In this document: positions 1 to 11,374 of the stretch, piece after piece
How positions within the stretch are numbered: position 1 is the stretch's first letter
Layout of the letters: each line of letters starts with the position of its first letter
Assembly (NCBI RefSeq): GCF_905163445.1
Contig: NC_053194.1
Location: 16,720,921 to 16,784,920 of the forward strand
Length of the DNA stretch: 64,000 nucleotides
Origin: Pararge aegeria
Lineage: Eukaryota; Arthropoda; Insecta; Lepidoptera; Nymphalidae
Reading direction: 5' to 3'
Notes under the pieces: model-generated
Told to the model about the DNA's origin: nothing
Database searches by the model: none
Seen by the model: the letters and a program-made list of their open reading frames with translations, nothing else
Translations under genes and position numbers: made by a program

Positions 1-1899
1 GCCGGGCGCGACGGCACCGCGCGCGTGTGGGACATGCGCACCAAGGCCAACGTGCACACGCTCGCCGGACACACCGACACCGTGGCCTCGCTCGTGTGCC
101 AGGCCGCCGAGCCGCAGGTGAGTGCGCCGAGCCGGGGATCGCATGCTAATCTTGTACGGGAGCTATGGTGATACGCTCCACCGTAACAACAGGAAGATCT
201 TCCTCCGAGCGGGTGATCGTGCTCGGGGGCCGAGGTCCGAACATTCATTTTTGGAAGTTGTATAAATAGGCATTCTTCGTGAGCACTTCGCTAGCGCGAT
301 GCAGGATTTTTGTGGCGCCATCTAGTTCTGTAATGTGGAGACCGCTACAATCTCCTACCTACGCTAGCCTCATATACGATAAAATAAATAAATATACTAT
401 GACAATACAGACATAGCCATCTAGTCCCAAAGTAAGCATAGCTTGTGCTATGCGTATTAAGATGAGTGATGAATAATATACATAAATACTTATAATATAC
501 AGATAAACACCCGACTCTGAAAAACATTCATTTGCGTAGAGTTTTGGAAGATTTTTTTTCTTCTGGCTTGACACAGATTAGCCAATGTCAGCTGTATATA
601 TGTGTAATAAAAGTTATGGATGATTAAAATATCAGGTGAAATTTACTGACGAAAAGGGCTGGGAACTTCGTACATGGCGGATTCGGCCCCCCAAACATTT
701 CCCCAAATTACCGCAAACCATACCGCAGTACCAGCGCCACTCCCACAGCAGCTAGCCACCTATATACACAAGTTCTTGAAAATATTATAATATTGTATAT
801 TTTAAACTTTTATAGTATGTTTAAAAAACTCACGCATACAAACAGCCGACCACTATAAGAACGACACTAACACTACAATATGCACAATGCAAACAACGCC
901 AATCCTCCCCAAAACGATTTCACAATAAATTTAAAGAAGAAACTGAAAAAAACCGCGTCCGACATGCACGAAGCCTCCCACGTTTTTGTGGAAGATATTT
1001 ATGTAAACAAACAAATAGCAGGTCGTTCGCCTAGTAAAATATTTCAAAAAACTTACTCATATCTTTTTATTTAAATATTCCTTTAACTTGTCTTTATTAT
1101 TATATTATTCGTATTTATTATAATACCATTATTTATTCTTATGGTATCATAATAAATACTCAAATAGAATCTAAAGCAAAATTAAAAAAAAAAAAAAAAA
1201 AAGCATAAATGTAAAATGCCAAATTCTCCTACCGGTGTACCGACACTATGTAACTGAACAGACTATTCACTACCTTTTTTTTCATTGCAGATTATCACAG
1301 GCTCCCACGACTCGACTATTCGCCTGTGGGACCTGGCGACCGGCAAATCCATGTGTACCCTGACCAACCACAAGAAGTCCGTCCGCGCGATCGCTTTGCA
1401 CCCAACGCTGTACACCTTCGCGTCCGCGTCCCCGGACAACATCAAGCAGTGGAAGTGTCCGGAGGGCAAGTTCATCCAGAACCTGTCCGGCCACAACGCC
1501 ATCGTGAACTGCATGGCCGTCAACCCGGAGGGGGTGCTGGTCAGTGGGGGGGACAACGGCACCATGTACTGCTGGGACTGGAGGACAGGGTACAACTTCC
1601 AAAGGCTGCAGGTAAGTTTGATTTTTATTATGAACAAATCAAAAAATTCAAATTCATAATTAAAAGAAAAAATTAATTTATGAAGCGTTCATACATTTTA
1701 CATGTTACACTAATGTTAGTGATAGTGATAACTTCATTCGTCAACTTAAAACTTAAGCGGGTTCCAAACGCGCCCTGGTCTAAGAAGAGCCCACAACAAA
1801 GTTAGCGGGGTGTTGTTATTATCACAATCTCACATTTTTATTTAAAATTGTTACAAGAGCAACTTGGTTAACGATAACGTAGTTTTTTATTTATACATA

Positions 1900-1960
<61 letters not shown>

Positions 1961-2311
1961 CATCCTCAATTTATATGAAATACATAAATAATTAAAATTA
2001 CACACTTAAAATGATCCGCTTCAGCGATGTTCGGCTGATAGAGACAAATAAGGATCCTTCACTAGTTTGCTTCTATCCAATAAAGCAATATTTGACTTAG
2101 AACCAAATACATGTTCCAGTCTGCCGTGCAACCGGGCTCCATGGACTCCGAGGCGGGCATCTTCGCGCTGACCTTCGACCAGTCGGGCTCGCGCCTCATC
2201 ACGGCGGAGGCGGACAAGACCATCAAAATCTACCGAGAAGACGAATCCGCCTCCGAGGAGACGCACCCCGTCAACTGGCGCCCCGAGATCTTGAAGAGGA
2301 GGAAGTTCTAA
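1..2311 (+). CDS. PLRG1: PLRG1/Tango4 spliceosomal WD40 protein, C-terminal part (5' end outside window)
   Basis: Pleiotropic regulator 1 is a WD40 subunit of the Prp19/NTC complex that activates the spliceosome in the nucleus. Three exons are seen: 1-117, 1291-1611 and 2120-2311, all phase 0, with donors gtgagt and gtaagt and acceptors ttgcag and ttccag. They encode about 209 residues, the last WD40 blades plus the tail. Diagnostic pieces are GRDGTARVWDMRTKA, TGSHDSTIRLWDLATGK, LTNHKKSVRA, SPDNIKQWK, LSGHNAIVN, DWRTGYNFQR and the end HPVNWRPEILKRRKF, very close to human PLRG1. The family is about 510 aa, so roughly the first 300 residues lie left of the window. ATTAAA at 2339 is a possible poly(A) signal. 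Intron 1 holds a truncated SINE and intron 2 an AT microsatellite. Identification is firm; only the missing 5' part is unknown. Confidence 0.95.
118..1290 (+). other. PLRG1 intron with truncated SINE
   Basis: This is an AT-rich intron between two phase-0 PLRG1 exons. It contains a reverse-oriented SINE body (381-532) and an A-rich tract near 1185-1202. A 64-codon ORF at 880-1074 has no recognisable domain and is not supported as a gene. Confidence 0.7.
381..532 (-). mobile_element. tRNA-derived SINE, 5'-truncated copy
   Basis: On the minus strand this is the body of the SINE seen complete at 62901-63172: the 'ctgaaaaacattcat' block, the 'acttataatatacagataaacaccc' type block, the 'ctagtcccaaagtaagc' block and an ATAAATAAATA tail. 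The tRNA-like head is missing. It resembles the Metulj-type SINEs of butterflies; that family name comes from memory. Confidence 0.7.
1903..1951. repeat. (TA)n microsatellite in PLRG1 intron 2
   Basis: An almost pure TA dinucleotide run in the intron between exons 1291-1611 and 2120-2311. A shorter TA run lies just past the gene near 2396-2416. Confidence 0.9.
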
Positions 2312-2654
2312 TAACCGTTACCATCCTAACAATTAAGAATTAAATGACGTTTTGATATTCATTTTGTGTTTTTCATTTTAATTACTTTAATATTTTATAT
2401 ATATATATATATATATGCTTTAAATTCTCTAAAAAAGATTCTGTAACAGTTAGCTTATTGCCAAAATTAAAGCACCCAATATCATAATAACTATTATATC
2501 ATCCAAAAATTCCTTAGTTTTCTTTCGATCTCCTCTGCGCAAAGGGTTTTCACACAGACAATCACACAATCGATCAAAAATACTTGATGCACACAAGAAC
2601 AAAACAGAAATAAATAAAAAAGAACAAAGGTTCAAGTCAATTAAAATTTGTGTC

Positions 2655-2710
2655 ACAAAGGCGGCCTTATCACTTATAGTGATTTCTTCCAGGCAACCAT
2701 TATGAGGAAT
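2655..2710 (-). mobile_element. LINE 3'-tail fragment
   Basis: A short reverse copy of the tail found at 3960-4083: 'aaggcggccttat' followed by 'cttccaggcaacc', complementary to the 'gggttgtctggaagag' and 'aataagaccgcctt' pieces of the forward copy. It is too short to classify further. Confidence 0.45.
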
Positions 2711-3457
2711 TGACTCGCATATGAATCCTAATAGAAGTCTGTATATAATATGTATGTAAATCTCTACATACATATTACATACAGACAGCCAATTTCTTAC
2801 TGCTCGCGTGGAATGTGTATAAATTTCAGAAAAAGAACATTGTCATTCGAGCGCGTGCATATGCATTCAAAATTTTTCTTCCATACTTTTTTGTAATTTA
2901 CATACCATTGTTTTATTTACAAAAAAATGTAAATAAAACAATAAAAGCGGGGAGTAGATAAAGTTTTGTGTGCAACTGTTGATAATTAGGTATTAAAGCC
3001 CTCATGTGATACTATTATCACCCACCCAAACCCACTCCTTTGGTTTAATACCCCTTATTATACAAGTTGCATAAACCAATATACCTAGATACCTATAATG
3101 ATTTGCAAGCGCTTGACGAATCATGCTTGTTGCATGCAACGATGAAGTCTAGGTTAAAGAACGCTTGCCCAGAAAATGATTATCCACTCTTGCCTTGAAG
3201 GTACTCAAGTTATATTATGTGACAGGACACACAGTTTCTCATCCTAGCGGTACGTATCAAAACTAGGGATAAAAAACGTTTCGTGCGTGATGACGATGAC
3301 TGAAGTTTCAGGGTCACTCGGCGGGCGATGGTGAGCGCTATGCTAGAAGTAACTACGTGATCAAAATCGGAATAAGGAGATCTCTAAATCAACTGGAGTT
3401 ACCGACATAACTCATAGACATAGGCATATTATTGATATATTTTTATGTTATACGTAT

Positions 3458-3874
3458 ATACAACGTGTAACGGAATTACGAAACACTGTTGAAGGGTGCC
3501 TAAATATATTTCATAAGGAATCCCCCTGTAAAAATATTAAATCAAAAGAAGCATGCAACTGTTGATATTATAACTGTATATATTTCCGTACAAACTAATT
3601 CAAAAACTGCTAAGCGTTTACTTCTGACAACCCTATTGAAGATAAAAGACTTGTGCATAGTACTTACGCTAGGCGACGCGTACCTAACAGTGACAAAAGT
3701 CACTTGATTTTACTGTGATGTGAGGGCTGTGTCTGATTTCTTTCAGTAAAAACTATGGCAATGTTTTACTCAAAAACTATTAGCGTTTAGTTCACAGATA
3801 AGTCTCAGAGACAGTAAATAATCTACCTCTAAAGCGTCTGCAGTATTATTTTGGTTTTCATTTACACGTTGTAT
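3458..3874. mobile_element. MITE with ATACAACGTGTAA terminal inverted repeats (copy 1)
   Basis: The left end reads ATACAACGTGTAA and the right end TTACACGTTGTAT, a perfect 13-bp inverted pair about 417 bp apart. The same interior recurs at 22735-23050 in the same orientation and at 37186-37500 reversed, for instance 'gcgacgcgtaccta', 'ttactcaaaaactattag' and 'gttttcatttacac'. There is no coding capacity, so it is a non-autonomous DNA element. The superfamily was not determined. Confidence 0.7.
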
Positions 3875-3959
3875 ATTACATACAGTATTTCAGTATGTAT
3901 TCATATTTATAGGGAGTTTATTTTATATATTGCGCTGCTACCCTTTAATATCTTTTATT

Positions 3960-4083
3960 ACTTTCCCAAAGGGTTGTCTGGAAGAGATTATTTTAGCAAT
4001 AAGACCGCCTTTGCATAGCAATATTTGTTTAAATTAATTAAGTTCTCATTAGTATTGTTTCTTTTTTGTGTGCAATAAAGTGT
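3960..4083 (+). mobile_element. LINE 3' tail (CR1/Jockey-like)
   Basis: Contains 'gggttgtctggaagag', 'gcaataagaccgcctttgc' and ends 'tgtgcaataaagtgttt'. This is the tail shared by many lepidopteran non-LTR retrotransposons. Reverse copies or fragments lie at 2655-2710, 6515-6640, 26812-26925 and 50205-50340. The coding part is absent. The clade is recalled from pattern and is uncertain. Confidence 0.6.
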
Positions 4084-4109
4084 TTTATCTACCTATTTTT
4101 TTTAATATG

Positions 4110-4320
4110 TGTATATGTGACGGGTGGGCCTCGGAGAACCGATAGACGTTGGGGTGCCAAAGTGCTGGAATGGCAACCTCGCACTGTTTAAGATTGGTAG
4201 CCGTAGTAGTAGATGACATCAAATGATTCGCGAGGAGCCGCTAGACCCCAGGCACAACACCGTGGCATTTGGAACTCTACACAGACCTATGTCCAGCAGT
4301 GGACGACTTTTGTTTTTTTT
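4110..4320 (+). mobile_element. LINE 3' fragment (RTE-like, degenerate)
   Basis: Decayed relative of 42655-42810 and 35262-35410. It shares the 'gacatcaaatgattcgcgag', 'gagccgctagacc' and 'agacctatgtccagcagtgg' blocks that encode the C-terminal end (…KTYVQQWTS) of lepidopteran endonuclease-reverse transcriptases. Several frame breaks are present. Confidence 0.6.
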
Positions 4321-4335
4321 ATTATTACAATTTTT

Positions 4336-4560
4336 TTTTCTACAGGTTAGCCCTTGACTGCAATCTCACCTGGCGGTAAGTGATGATACAGCTTAAGATG
4401 GTAGCGGGCTTACCTGTTAGGAAGTATAGTCATACTCCTAATCGATTTCTACACGACCCACCGGAACACTAAATGGCTTAACGGCACGCCTTTATAGGTA
4501 GGGGGGTAACTAGCCACGGACATAGCCTCCCACCAGACATGATGATAATAAAATTTGTTC
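4336..4560 (+). mobile_element. Lepidopteran interspersed repeat, uninterrupted copy
   Basis: Starts 'ctacaggttagcccttgac', then 'tgcaatctcacctgg', 'aagatggtagcgggc', 'agtcatactcctaatcg', 'ccggaacactaaatggc' and ends 'gcctcccaccag'. Related copies are at 31365-31675 (split by a MITE), 62020-62475 and, partly, 6070-6120, 29550-29605 and 45665-45725. It is non-coding. Confidence 0.6.
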
Positions 4561-4598
4561 GTATACAAACCTTCATCCCCTATTTTTATTTCTGAAAG

Positions 4599-4840
4599 TG
4601 AATTTACACATTCCTCCCGGAATTGACCAAGAAACTCTTCTGTTAAGGGAAAACGTAGTGTTGTATCCTCTTTGGTTATTTATTAATTTACTTGCATCCA
4701 TGCCTTTACATATCCATGAGACCGTGTCAGGGCGTAGCAATAAAAAACAGTTTGACCCCTATAATTATTACAAATACACGATTTCAGGATGGTTAAGGGA
4801 GGGTATGTTAGCCTCACTGGCTAAGAAACCTAGACTTTGA
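4599..4840 (+). CDS. Orphan terminal-exon-like ORF, function unknown
   Basis: An open frame of about 80 codons follows a pyrimidine-rich stretch ending in AG (4597-4598) and stops with TGA at 4838-4840. A canonical AATAAA lies at 4867-4872, 27 bp after the stop, the layout of a last coding exon on the plus strand. The peptide mixes a hydrophobic patch (LYPLWLFINLLASMPLHIH) with a basic tail (SLAKKPRL). I do not recognise the family. No upstream exon was found between 2312 and 4598, which is mostly LINE and SINE material. It may be the last exon of a gene that begins in a repeat-masked intron, a retroposed gene fragment, or chance. Confidence 0.35.
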
Positions 4841-6514
4841 ATGTTTATAAATATTTTTATTTTCAAAATAAAAATATACCAGTATTGCGATCAAATTAAT
4901 ACATGTGCGACATTAGTAATTTTATAATAATACAAACAAATTCATTCCATTGGAATGTTAACATCACTCATATTGGTACCAACTCGTCCTGAACGCAAAA
5001 CTAAAAATCAAGGCAGAGTACACTGACAAAGGTGGCAACGTGTGCCAATTTAAGTTAATTTAGTTATGGTATCACGTTCACTTTTGGAAAATTCTTTAAA
5101 ACTAGAAAATAACTGAATCGCTCGATCGTAAAACAATTATAGGACAATAAAAATCGAATACAAAAAAGTTACTTTCAAATATGGTATTTGAAACCCTTTC
5201 AATGTAAATCTGATTTTTATTTAAATGCAGTCCTCACGTGTTTTATAATTTTGTAAATAACTATCACTTCTGACAAGTTGCAAAAGGGTATAATAATGTG
5301 GGACTCTTCATCTAAATTGGAACAGCACACAAAATGTATCTTCTGACGTCAATTTTGACACCGCATATGACATTTTGTAGTTTTTTTTTTTGAGCTGGTT
5401 CCTGAGATTTTTAGAGATAAAACCCAATACAAATTCAGTAAGTCTGCTCGATTGAAAATATCGAGCTCCCGATTTTAGCAGCTCCTTAATATTTTGTACA
5501 ACGCAAGATAACATAATTTAATAAATATTCCGAACACTAAGTAAAAAAAAAAACTACACAATAATAATTGCAAATATTGCTAAACAGTACAAATATAGTC
5601 TATGATTATGTTAGAAGCACCTAACTAAATTTAGTCTTGAAAAAAATATAATATAAAAAATCTCGCATTTGCAGTGGTGTCTTGGAAAAATTGGAGGTAC
5701 AAAATGTCTGCGACCAAAGTCAAAGTCAAAAATATCTTTATTCAAGTACTAAGTTTAAGCCCATAGATAGCACTTTATAGATATAACGGGATATAATAGG
5801 AGGCAACCAAGCAGTAACTGACTAAAGGTTTTATTTCAATTTATAACTGCCTGGCAAATAGAAAGCCGATTATACAGGATAATTTTGAAACCACTGCGGA
5901 TTTTTTTTTTTTTTGGTAGTTCTGTATCGGTAACAGAATATATTTCCACAAAATTATAACATATATTTTTTTTTTCTATGTCCGAGAATAAAATAAGCAA
6001 ATCGTGGCTACTCTACTAGGTACTCTAATAGGTATCTACCTAGATAAATAATAGCCCAGTATCATCTTAGGCGGCATCACCACCAGGTGAGATTGCAGTC
6101 ATGGGCTAACTTGTAGTGGATAAAAAAAAATGCATTGTAATGTGTGGCATGTGGTAAGGTTTTTCAATTTTAATTATTTAAGTATTTTGAGCAGGGTGTT
6201 GTAATTATCTTTTCCGGGGACTAATCTTTTTTAACCGTAAATTTCTGTATCGTTAAGTAAAACATAAAAATAATAAAATATATGTTCATAAATTTGGCTC
6301 ATGTATAACATATTAAAATATCCGCACTGAAAAAAAAAATATCCTATAGATAAAGCACACTTTTAATTTCAAAAATTCTACTCTCAACAACTGTTTTTTT
6401 AAATAAAGAGATCTTATTCCGCGCATCATTTGAGAAGATTGCATTATACAAGTAGGTATTGATGGACTAATTTTTGCCTATATAGCTGGCTGCTGCAGTT
6501 CATATATAATGAAG

Positions 6515-6640
6515 GAATGAATACAATTTTATTGTACACTAAAGAAAAAGTAATTACAGAGATATACACAAAGAGCAAGAGAGTAAAATTTGGTGGCCTT
6601 ATCGCTTCATAGCGTTTTTCTGCCAAAGACGCAAAAGGAA
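6515..6640 (-). mobile_element. LINE 3'-tail copy
   Basis: Reverse copy of the 3960-4083 type tail: 'attttattgtacacta' then 'gtggccttatcgc'. It lies downstream of the TBCB stop codon. Its AATAAA (minus strand, about 6527-6532) could serve as the TBCB poly(A) signal. Confidence 0.45.
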
Positions 6641-6859
6641 AAAACACATAGGTGGTGCAATAAATTAAAATATAAAAATTACACAAATATATAAATATAA
6701 TATATAACTATAATATACATATAATGTACAGTAATGTACTATAACCTATACCTTCTGCCCCACACTTTGCTGATTTTTATCTCATCGATGCTTCCCTGAC
6801 ACCACTGCAATTAACACAACATTCAAAGCATTCTTTGCATACATAGAGTTTTGAGGGGC

Positions 6860-7838
6860 TTATATCTCATCCTCCAAGTCGAGTTCTTCTTCGGGGAAGT
6901 CCCCGACCGTGACATACATGGGTTTAACGAAGCCTCCGTACTTTGGTGGACATGTGAAGTATCTTTTACCGTTCACTCTGTAATGAAAATAAAATTCATT
7001 TGTATAATTATTTCTATAAAGGTTAGAATACCATAAAAAAAGTCGTGGAGTAGTTAGTAGATTGTTTAGCATGTGGGCAATACAATATCTTACGTTCCAG
7101 GATGAATGCCAATCGTTACGACGGATTTGGATCCTGAGTGTAGCGGGGGGTTTAGGGGCGCCCACGGCAGAGACAACATTAAATTTTCGTTTAATACTCT
7201 ACTTACTACACTCTACTTTACACACCTCGCCTGACTAATAATCAAGGCAAGTATAATATATGAGCAGATTTTTTTTATTATTTTTTTAATTTAAGCATTT
7301 ATATCTTACTTGAACGAAGGAGATTATGGTATGACATTATGTGCTAAAAATTAAACGTGTCCACCTGCCGAGGAATGGCAACGGGGAATAGAAGTTTATC
7401 CCTGTTGCCATGCTTTATATTAAGAGAGTTCTCTTCAATGTTCTCAAAGACGTGTGGAGTCCACAAGCCCGCATTAGGCCAGCGTGGTGGAACACGGCCT
7501 TAAGGCCTTTTTTATGTCGTCCACTGCTGTTTTCTGAATTTTTTTTTAAAGGGCCCTCTACAATCGATACTGAAACCAAAACTGTACTTTTTGTTTCATT
7601 TTTGTCTGTCTGTCTGCCATTCTAACGCCACACATTTTTGAGATAGTTCATACATTTTCTGCGAGATTTCTGCGCCGCCTGGAAATCTCGCAGAAATCCC
7701 CTACTCCCCTGTGTACTTCCTTGATTCAGCGTGAAGGTAGAAGGTACAATATATATATAACCTTTACTCTATGTAGCTATGGTGGTGGTGGTGATGGTGT
7801 TGGTGGTGGTGGTGGTGGTGGTGGTGATGATTATGATT

Positions 7839-7891
<53 letters not shown>

Positions 7892-10491
7892 ACCGTCTTC
7901 CCAACTAGCCGCGTATGTGGATACTTACGACCCGTCGTTCTTGCCACGGGGCTCGTCGTACTGCACGCCGATCCAGATCCCGCGCGCTCCTTCTAGGGGC
8001 CCGTTGTACCTGACGGTGGCGCGCCGCGTACCCTGCGACGGTACACGCACCTCGCATCGCGCGCCCACCAGCACAGCTTCGGCCAGTCTGGCGGACAGGG
8101 ACACATCATAGATAGATAAACATATAAATCATTAAAGTATATTTTTGATGTTGTTAGACCTGAAACAATTTCCAGATCGCTGGGCCCCTGCCAAAGAAAA
8201 CCCTATCCTTGACCAAATTCGGCGTAAGTGCAATTGGATAGGCCTCGCTTTGCGCCGAATATGCGGTGTCCAACAAACGCCGAACATCCGGTGTCCAACA
8301 AACGCCGAACATGCGGTGTCCAACAAACGCCGAACATCCGGTGTCCAACAAACGCCGAACATGCGGTGTCCAACAAACGCCGAAGTATTTGTTACTGAGT
8401 GCTAGAAGCAGAAATGAGCGCTGACCATTGCATTGCATATCAAACTTTGTTTCTGTTTATTTAGCATTTTCGAAGTTTTCTGACAGTCAATAGGTTATCA
8501 AGATTATTAATCAGTTGTGAAATGACAACGCTTCAAATAGATGGTTTATAACACAGTTCCTTACTTGGCTTCATCCTCCAACTCTTTCTGCTGCTGCTCT
8601 TTCATCTTGTTCATCTCCTCCTCATTGTACTTGCCCAGCTTGTTGCGCTGCAGGAACGAGCGTAACGTGTCATCCTTCTTCTCATACTCCTCTTCGGATA
8701 GACGAAACCTGAAACAATAATGATGGACAATCATTAATTACACTTGAGACCACACCTAGTTATAAACAACATCACTGAACCTCCCCTTGAGTGGAATACA
8801 AGACAGGAAAGATAGAAGATAAGGTAGAATCAAATAGAATATTTCGAAAATTAAACTTAATTTGCTTTATTATGAACAACAATTATTCATTGTAAAGTCA
8901 ACATTTCCTGAGGATGCTCCGGTTTCGGAGTGAAATGAACGTAGAGGTTACATTGCCAAAGATCTGTTTAGTGTGGAGTATAAGGATTGAAGAAATTATA
9001 AATTACACCATACAGATTCTCCTGCTTTTCACAGACTATAGCAAACTAAGCTTCATTTTCTTAATATCCTAAGCAGGAGAATCTGTATGTACACCATACA
9101 GATTCTCAATACAGATTTTTATGTACACCATACAAATTCTCCTGCTTAGGATAGCAAATTAAGCTTAATTTTCATAATATTCTATTCCATTCTACCTTAT
9201 CTTGTAATATTTATAATTTCTTCAATCCATATACTCCATACAATGAAACTACACACTCCTATCAATTTAATAACTAGAACCCATATGTTTCGAAACATTC
9301 TAATGTGCTTCTGTACATGACTTACAATTTCAAGTCTATTTCATATTAGATATGCTAATATGGAATAGACCTGAAATTGCAAGTCCGAGACAGTAGATGC
9401 AATAAAGATGATGGTTACCTTTCTGCTGCATCAGAAGATTCAAAGTCCTTGACTAGTGCAAAGTGGTCTATGACATGTATCCTCATGCCATCATCAACAG
9501 GGTAGGATCCAAGCAGAGCTGCATCATTGTCTATGTCACACACAAAGTTGTTTTTATTGTCATAAACTTTAAGTTTCATTGTTGCAGCTGAACCTCCAGT
9601 CACCATTTCCAGTTTAGTCTGTAAATATATATTTTTATTTATACAGAAACTTCCAGTTTTTCTTGGTTTGAAATATATGTACTCAGTATTATTTATAGTA
9701 AAACTCTATATGTACATAGATTATAAATTGTTTTAATGACAGGAAGATCCTCCACAAAGGGCTTTTAATGGTCATTATCACCATGTTTTACCATGCTATT
9801 TATGTGAAGATTCATAGAGTACACACGTTTGAGATCATTATGGAGAACTTTTAAGCACATCTTTTATCATTCAAGTGATCTTAGATCATTCACACTATGT
9901 TGGTTTATTAAGGCTTTTATGATTAATACTACACAATACTTAATACCCAGTTAAAGTATTGTCAGTACCAGCCTGGATCACTAACTTGTAATAAAAGTTG
10001 TAGAAGCCCACAAACCCGCATTAAAGTGAGTGTGGTGGGTCTATGGTCTAGAACCCTGTCACCTATGGAAGAGACAGCCTTTTCCCAGCAGTTAGGCGTT
10101 AATAAGCTGAAGATTCTTATACAGAATAGTAGTGTAACAAAGAATGTGATGGGGATTGCTCTTCAGTGCCAGATAAACAATATCAAATAAAATAAAAAGT
10201 GTGTTTTCTATTGAGTATGATTATAAAAGCAGGTTTTACTAAATATTGTGCATCTTTAATATTGTGATTTTTACACGTATCTACAGTGTCATGTTATCCA
10301 AAGTTCAATAACGGAACAATTTAATATTTTATTTATAAAAAAAAGAAAAATGTGTGAATCATCGAAACCTTAAAATCTTGCACGGTGATATCTTTCTTGA
10401 AACGGCGCTCCACGGGGGCTGTGTCATCCTTATCCGACTTTGTTATGTGTACGTTCACGAAATCTTGTGTTATTATTTGAATTCCTTCCAT
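6860..10491 (-). CDS. TBCB: Tubulin-folding cofactor B (TBCB), CAP-Gly protein
   Basis: Cytosolic cofactor that handles alpha-tubulin after the chaperonin and, with TBCE, helps form or dissociate tubulin dimers. Five exons on the minus strand: 10369-10491, 9419-9618, 8565-8708, 7929-8087 and 6860-6977, totalling 744 nt and 247 aa (human 244). All introns are GT-AG and phases join. An N-terminal ubiquitin-like domain spans residues 1-107, with the hallmark DAALLGSYPVDDGMRIHVID. A charged helix (SEEEYEKKDDTLRSFLQRNK) links to a CAP-Gly domain at about 165-235, with GKNDGS split across the last intron, then VNGKRYF and KYGGFVKP. The acidic end is FPEEELDLEDEI, matching the family's terminal EEI-like motif. 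The ATG at 10491 gives MEGIQ and a family-length N terminus. Introns 3 and 4 each carry a tandem repeat and intron 2 a foldback element. Confidence 0.95.
7780..7892. repeat. GGT/GAT trinucleotide microsatellite in TBCB intron 4
   Basis: A (GGT)n block runs into an (ATG)n block on the plus strand. It begins about 37 bp inside the intron from the donor of the 7929-8087 TBCB exon. ORFs reading poly-Val, poly-Met, poly-Gly or poly-Asp here are artefacts of the repeat. Confidence 0.9.
8261..8384. repeat. 25-bp minisatellite, five copies, in TBCB intron 3
   Basis: Five head-to-tail units built on 'cggtgtccaacaaacgccga'. The third base of the unit alternates, atG-cgg in units 1, 3 and 5 and atC-cgg in units 2 and 4, so the true repeat is a 50-bp dimer. 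The last unit is 1 bp short. The array is otherwise almost free of changes. Confidence 0.92.
8818..9210. mobile_element. Foldback element in TBCB intron 2
   Basis: The left arm 'gataaggtagaatca…aaattaaacttaatttgct' and right arm 'agcaaattaagcttaatttt…attctaccttatct' are inverted. Inside are several copies of the 'caccatacagattctcctgc' motif in both directions, also present at 59535-59767. It looks like a rearranged palindromic MITE. There is no coding capacity. Confidence 0.65.
9930..10130 (+). mobile_element. LINE/SINE tail fragment
   Basis: Contains 'gaagcccacaaacccgcatt' followed by 'gtgtggtgggtctatggtct' and 'cccagcagttagg', a decayed copy of a common lepidopteran retroelement tail. Related decayed pieces lie at 7435-7520, 29895-29945 and 34170-34320. 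Confidence 0.4.
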
Positions 10492-11374
10492 ACTTGTTGA
10501 AATATATTTACACCGACACAATTAATTATTGTAATCCTTTTCAACTTCTTTTGTGATTTTACCGTATGATCTGTCAATGTCAATTTTTTTTTATTCATCT
10601 GCATATGGAAAATGCAACGGTACATCACCGTACAGCCTTGTCTCCAGATGTCCAATAAAGTTTGACAGTGGAATTATAAAATGTCAATAGAGAAATAAAA
10701 TAATAAGTAGTAGTTTATAAAAATTATAAAAAACACACTTTATATAGAAAACCAAGCTGAAAATAAATTTAACAAATTTTAATTAAGAAATAGCGTGAAA
10801 ATTTGTTACAAATATAAATGAATAATAGTGTTAATTATTAAGAAAAAAGCGTGGTGCGTGGTTCGTGGTGCATTAGTTTGTTAGTTAGAGTTAGTGTGTC
10901 AATATTTCATTGACAGATATGAGAAGGATTATCTTCTCCTTTTTTATTTTAAAAAGCATCCCTTTTTTAGTGTGGTTTTCTATATAAAGCGTATTTTTAA
11001 TGTTTTTTCTAAACTATTATTTATTTTCTACTTTTTAGTTTGAGTCATTTATAAAAGCGTTTTTTTCTTTTAGATGTTATTTGATCCAATCTACTATAAA
11101 TTCCGTGATATTTATAAGTTACTATAATAACTTTCCAAATTATAAATGTGTACAGCTGTATTGATAGTCAAATTTCGATTTTAGAAGCCATTCAAAAGCC
11201 GATTTTAACGTTTTCAATTTTATAAACTGATACTTAATGGTAGAAGGTTATTGACAAAAAAGTGATATGATCCCATATGATCCAGTCTTACTGCGTGTTA
11301 GTTCGTAATCGAATCATTTAATCTAATGATTCTCTGTTACATGGGGTTTTGCCTGCTATGTGTTAGCTTTGAGC

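Larger units (their letters stand above)
2312..6859. other. Intergenic region between PLRG1 and TBCB, mostly repeats
   Basis: AT-rich DNA between the convergent ends of PLRG1 (+) and TBCB (-). It holds LINE tail fragments (2655-2710, 3960-4083, 4110-4320, 6515-6640), a MITE-like element (3458-3874), a lepidopteran interspersed repeat (4336-4560), a partial reverse copy of it near 6070-6120, and an exon-like ORF (4599-4840). No other gene is seen. Confidence 0.6.

Noticed and set aside
880..1074. 64-aa ORF in a PLRG1 intron
   Set aside because: The sequence is AT-rich with no domain, and it lies between two phase-0 exons of a well-supported gene.
7721..8111. Poly-Val/Met and poly-Gly/Asp ORFs
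   Set aside because: They read through the GGT/GAT microsatellite and the antisense of a TBCB exon.
8132..8438. ORFs with repeated CWTPDVRRLLDT units
   Set aside because: They are translations of the 25-bp minisatellite in a TBCB intron. The repeat is not a multiple of three, so no frame is favoured.
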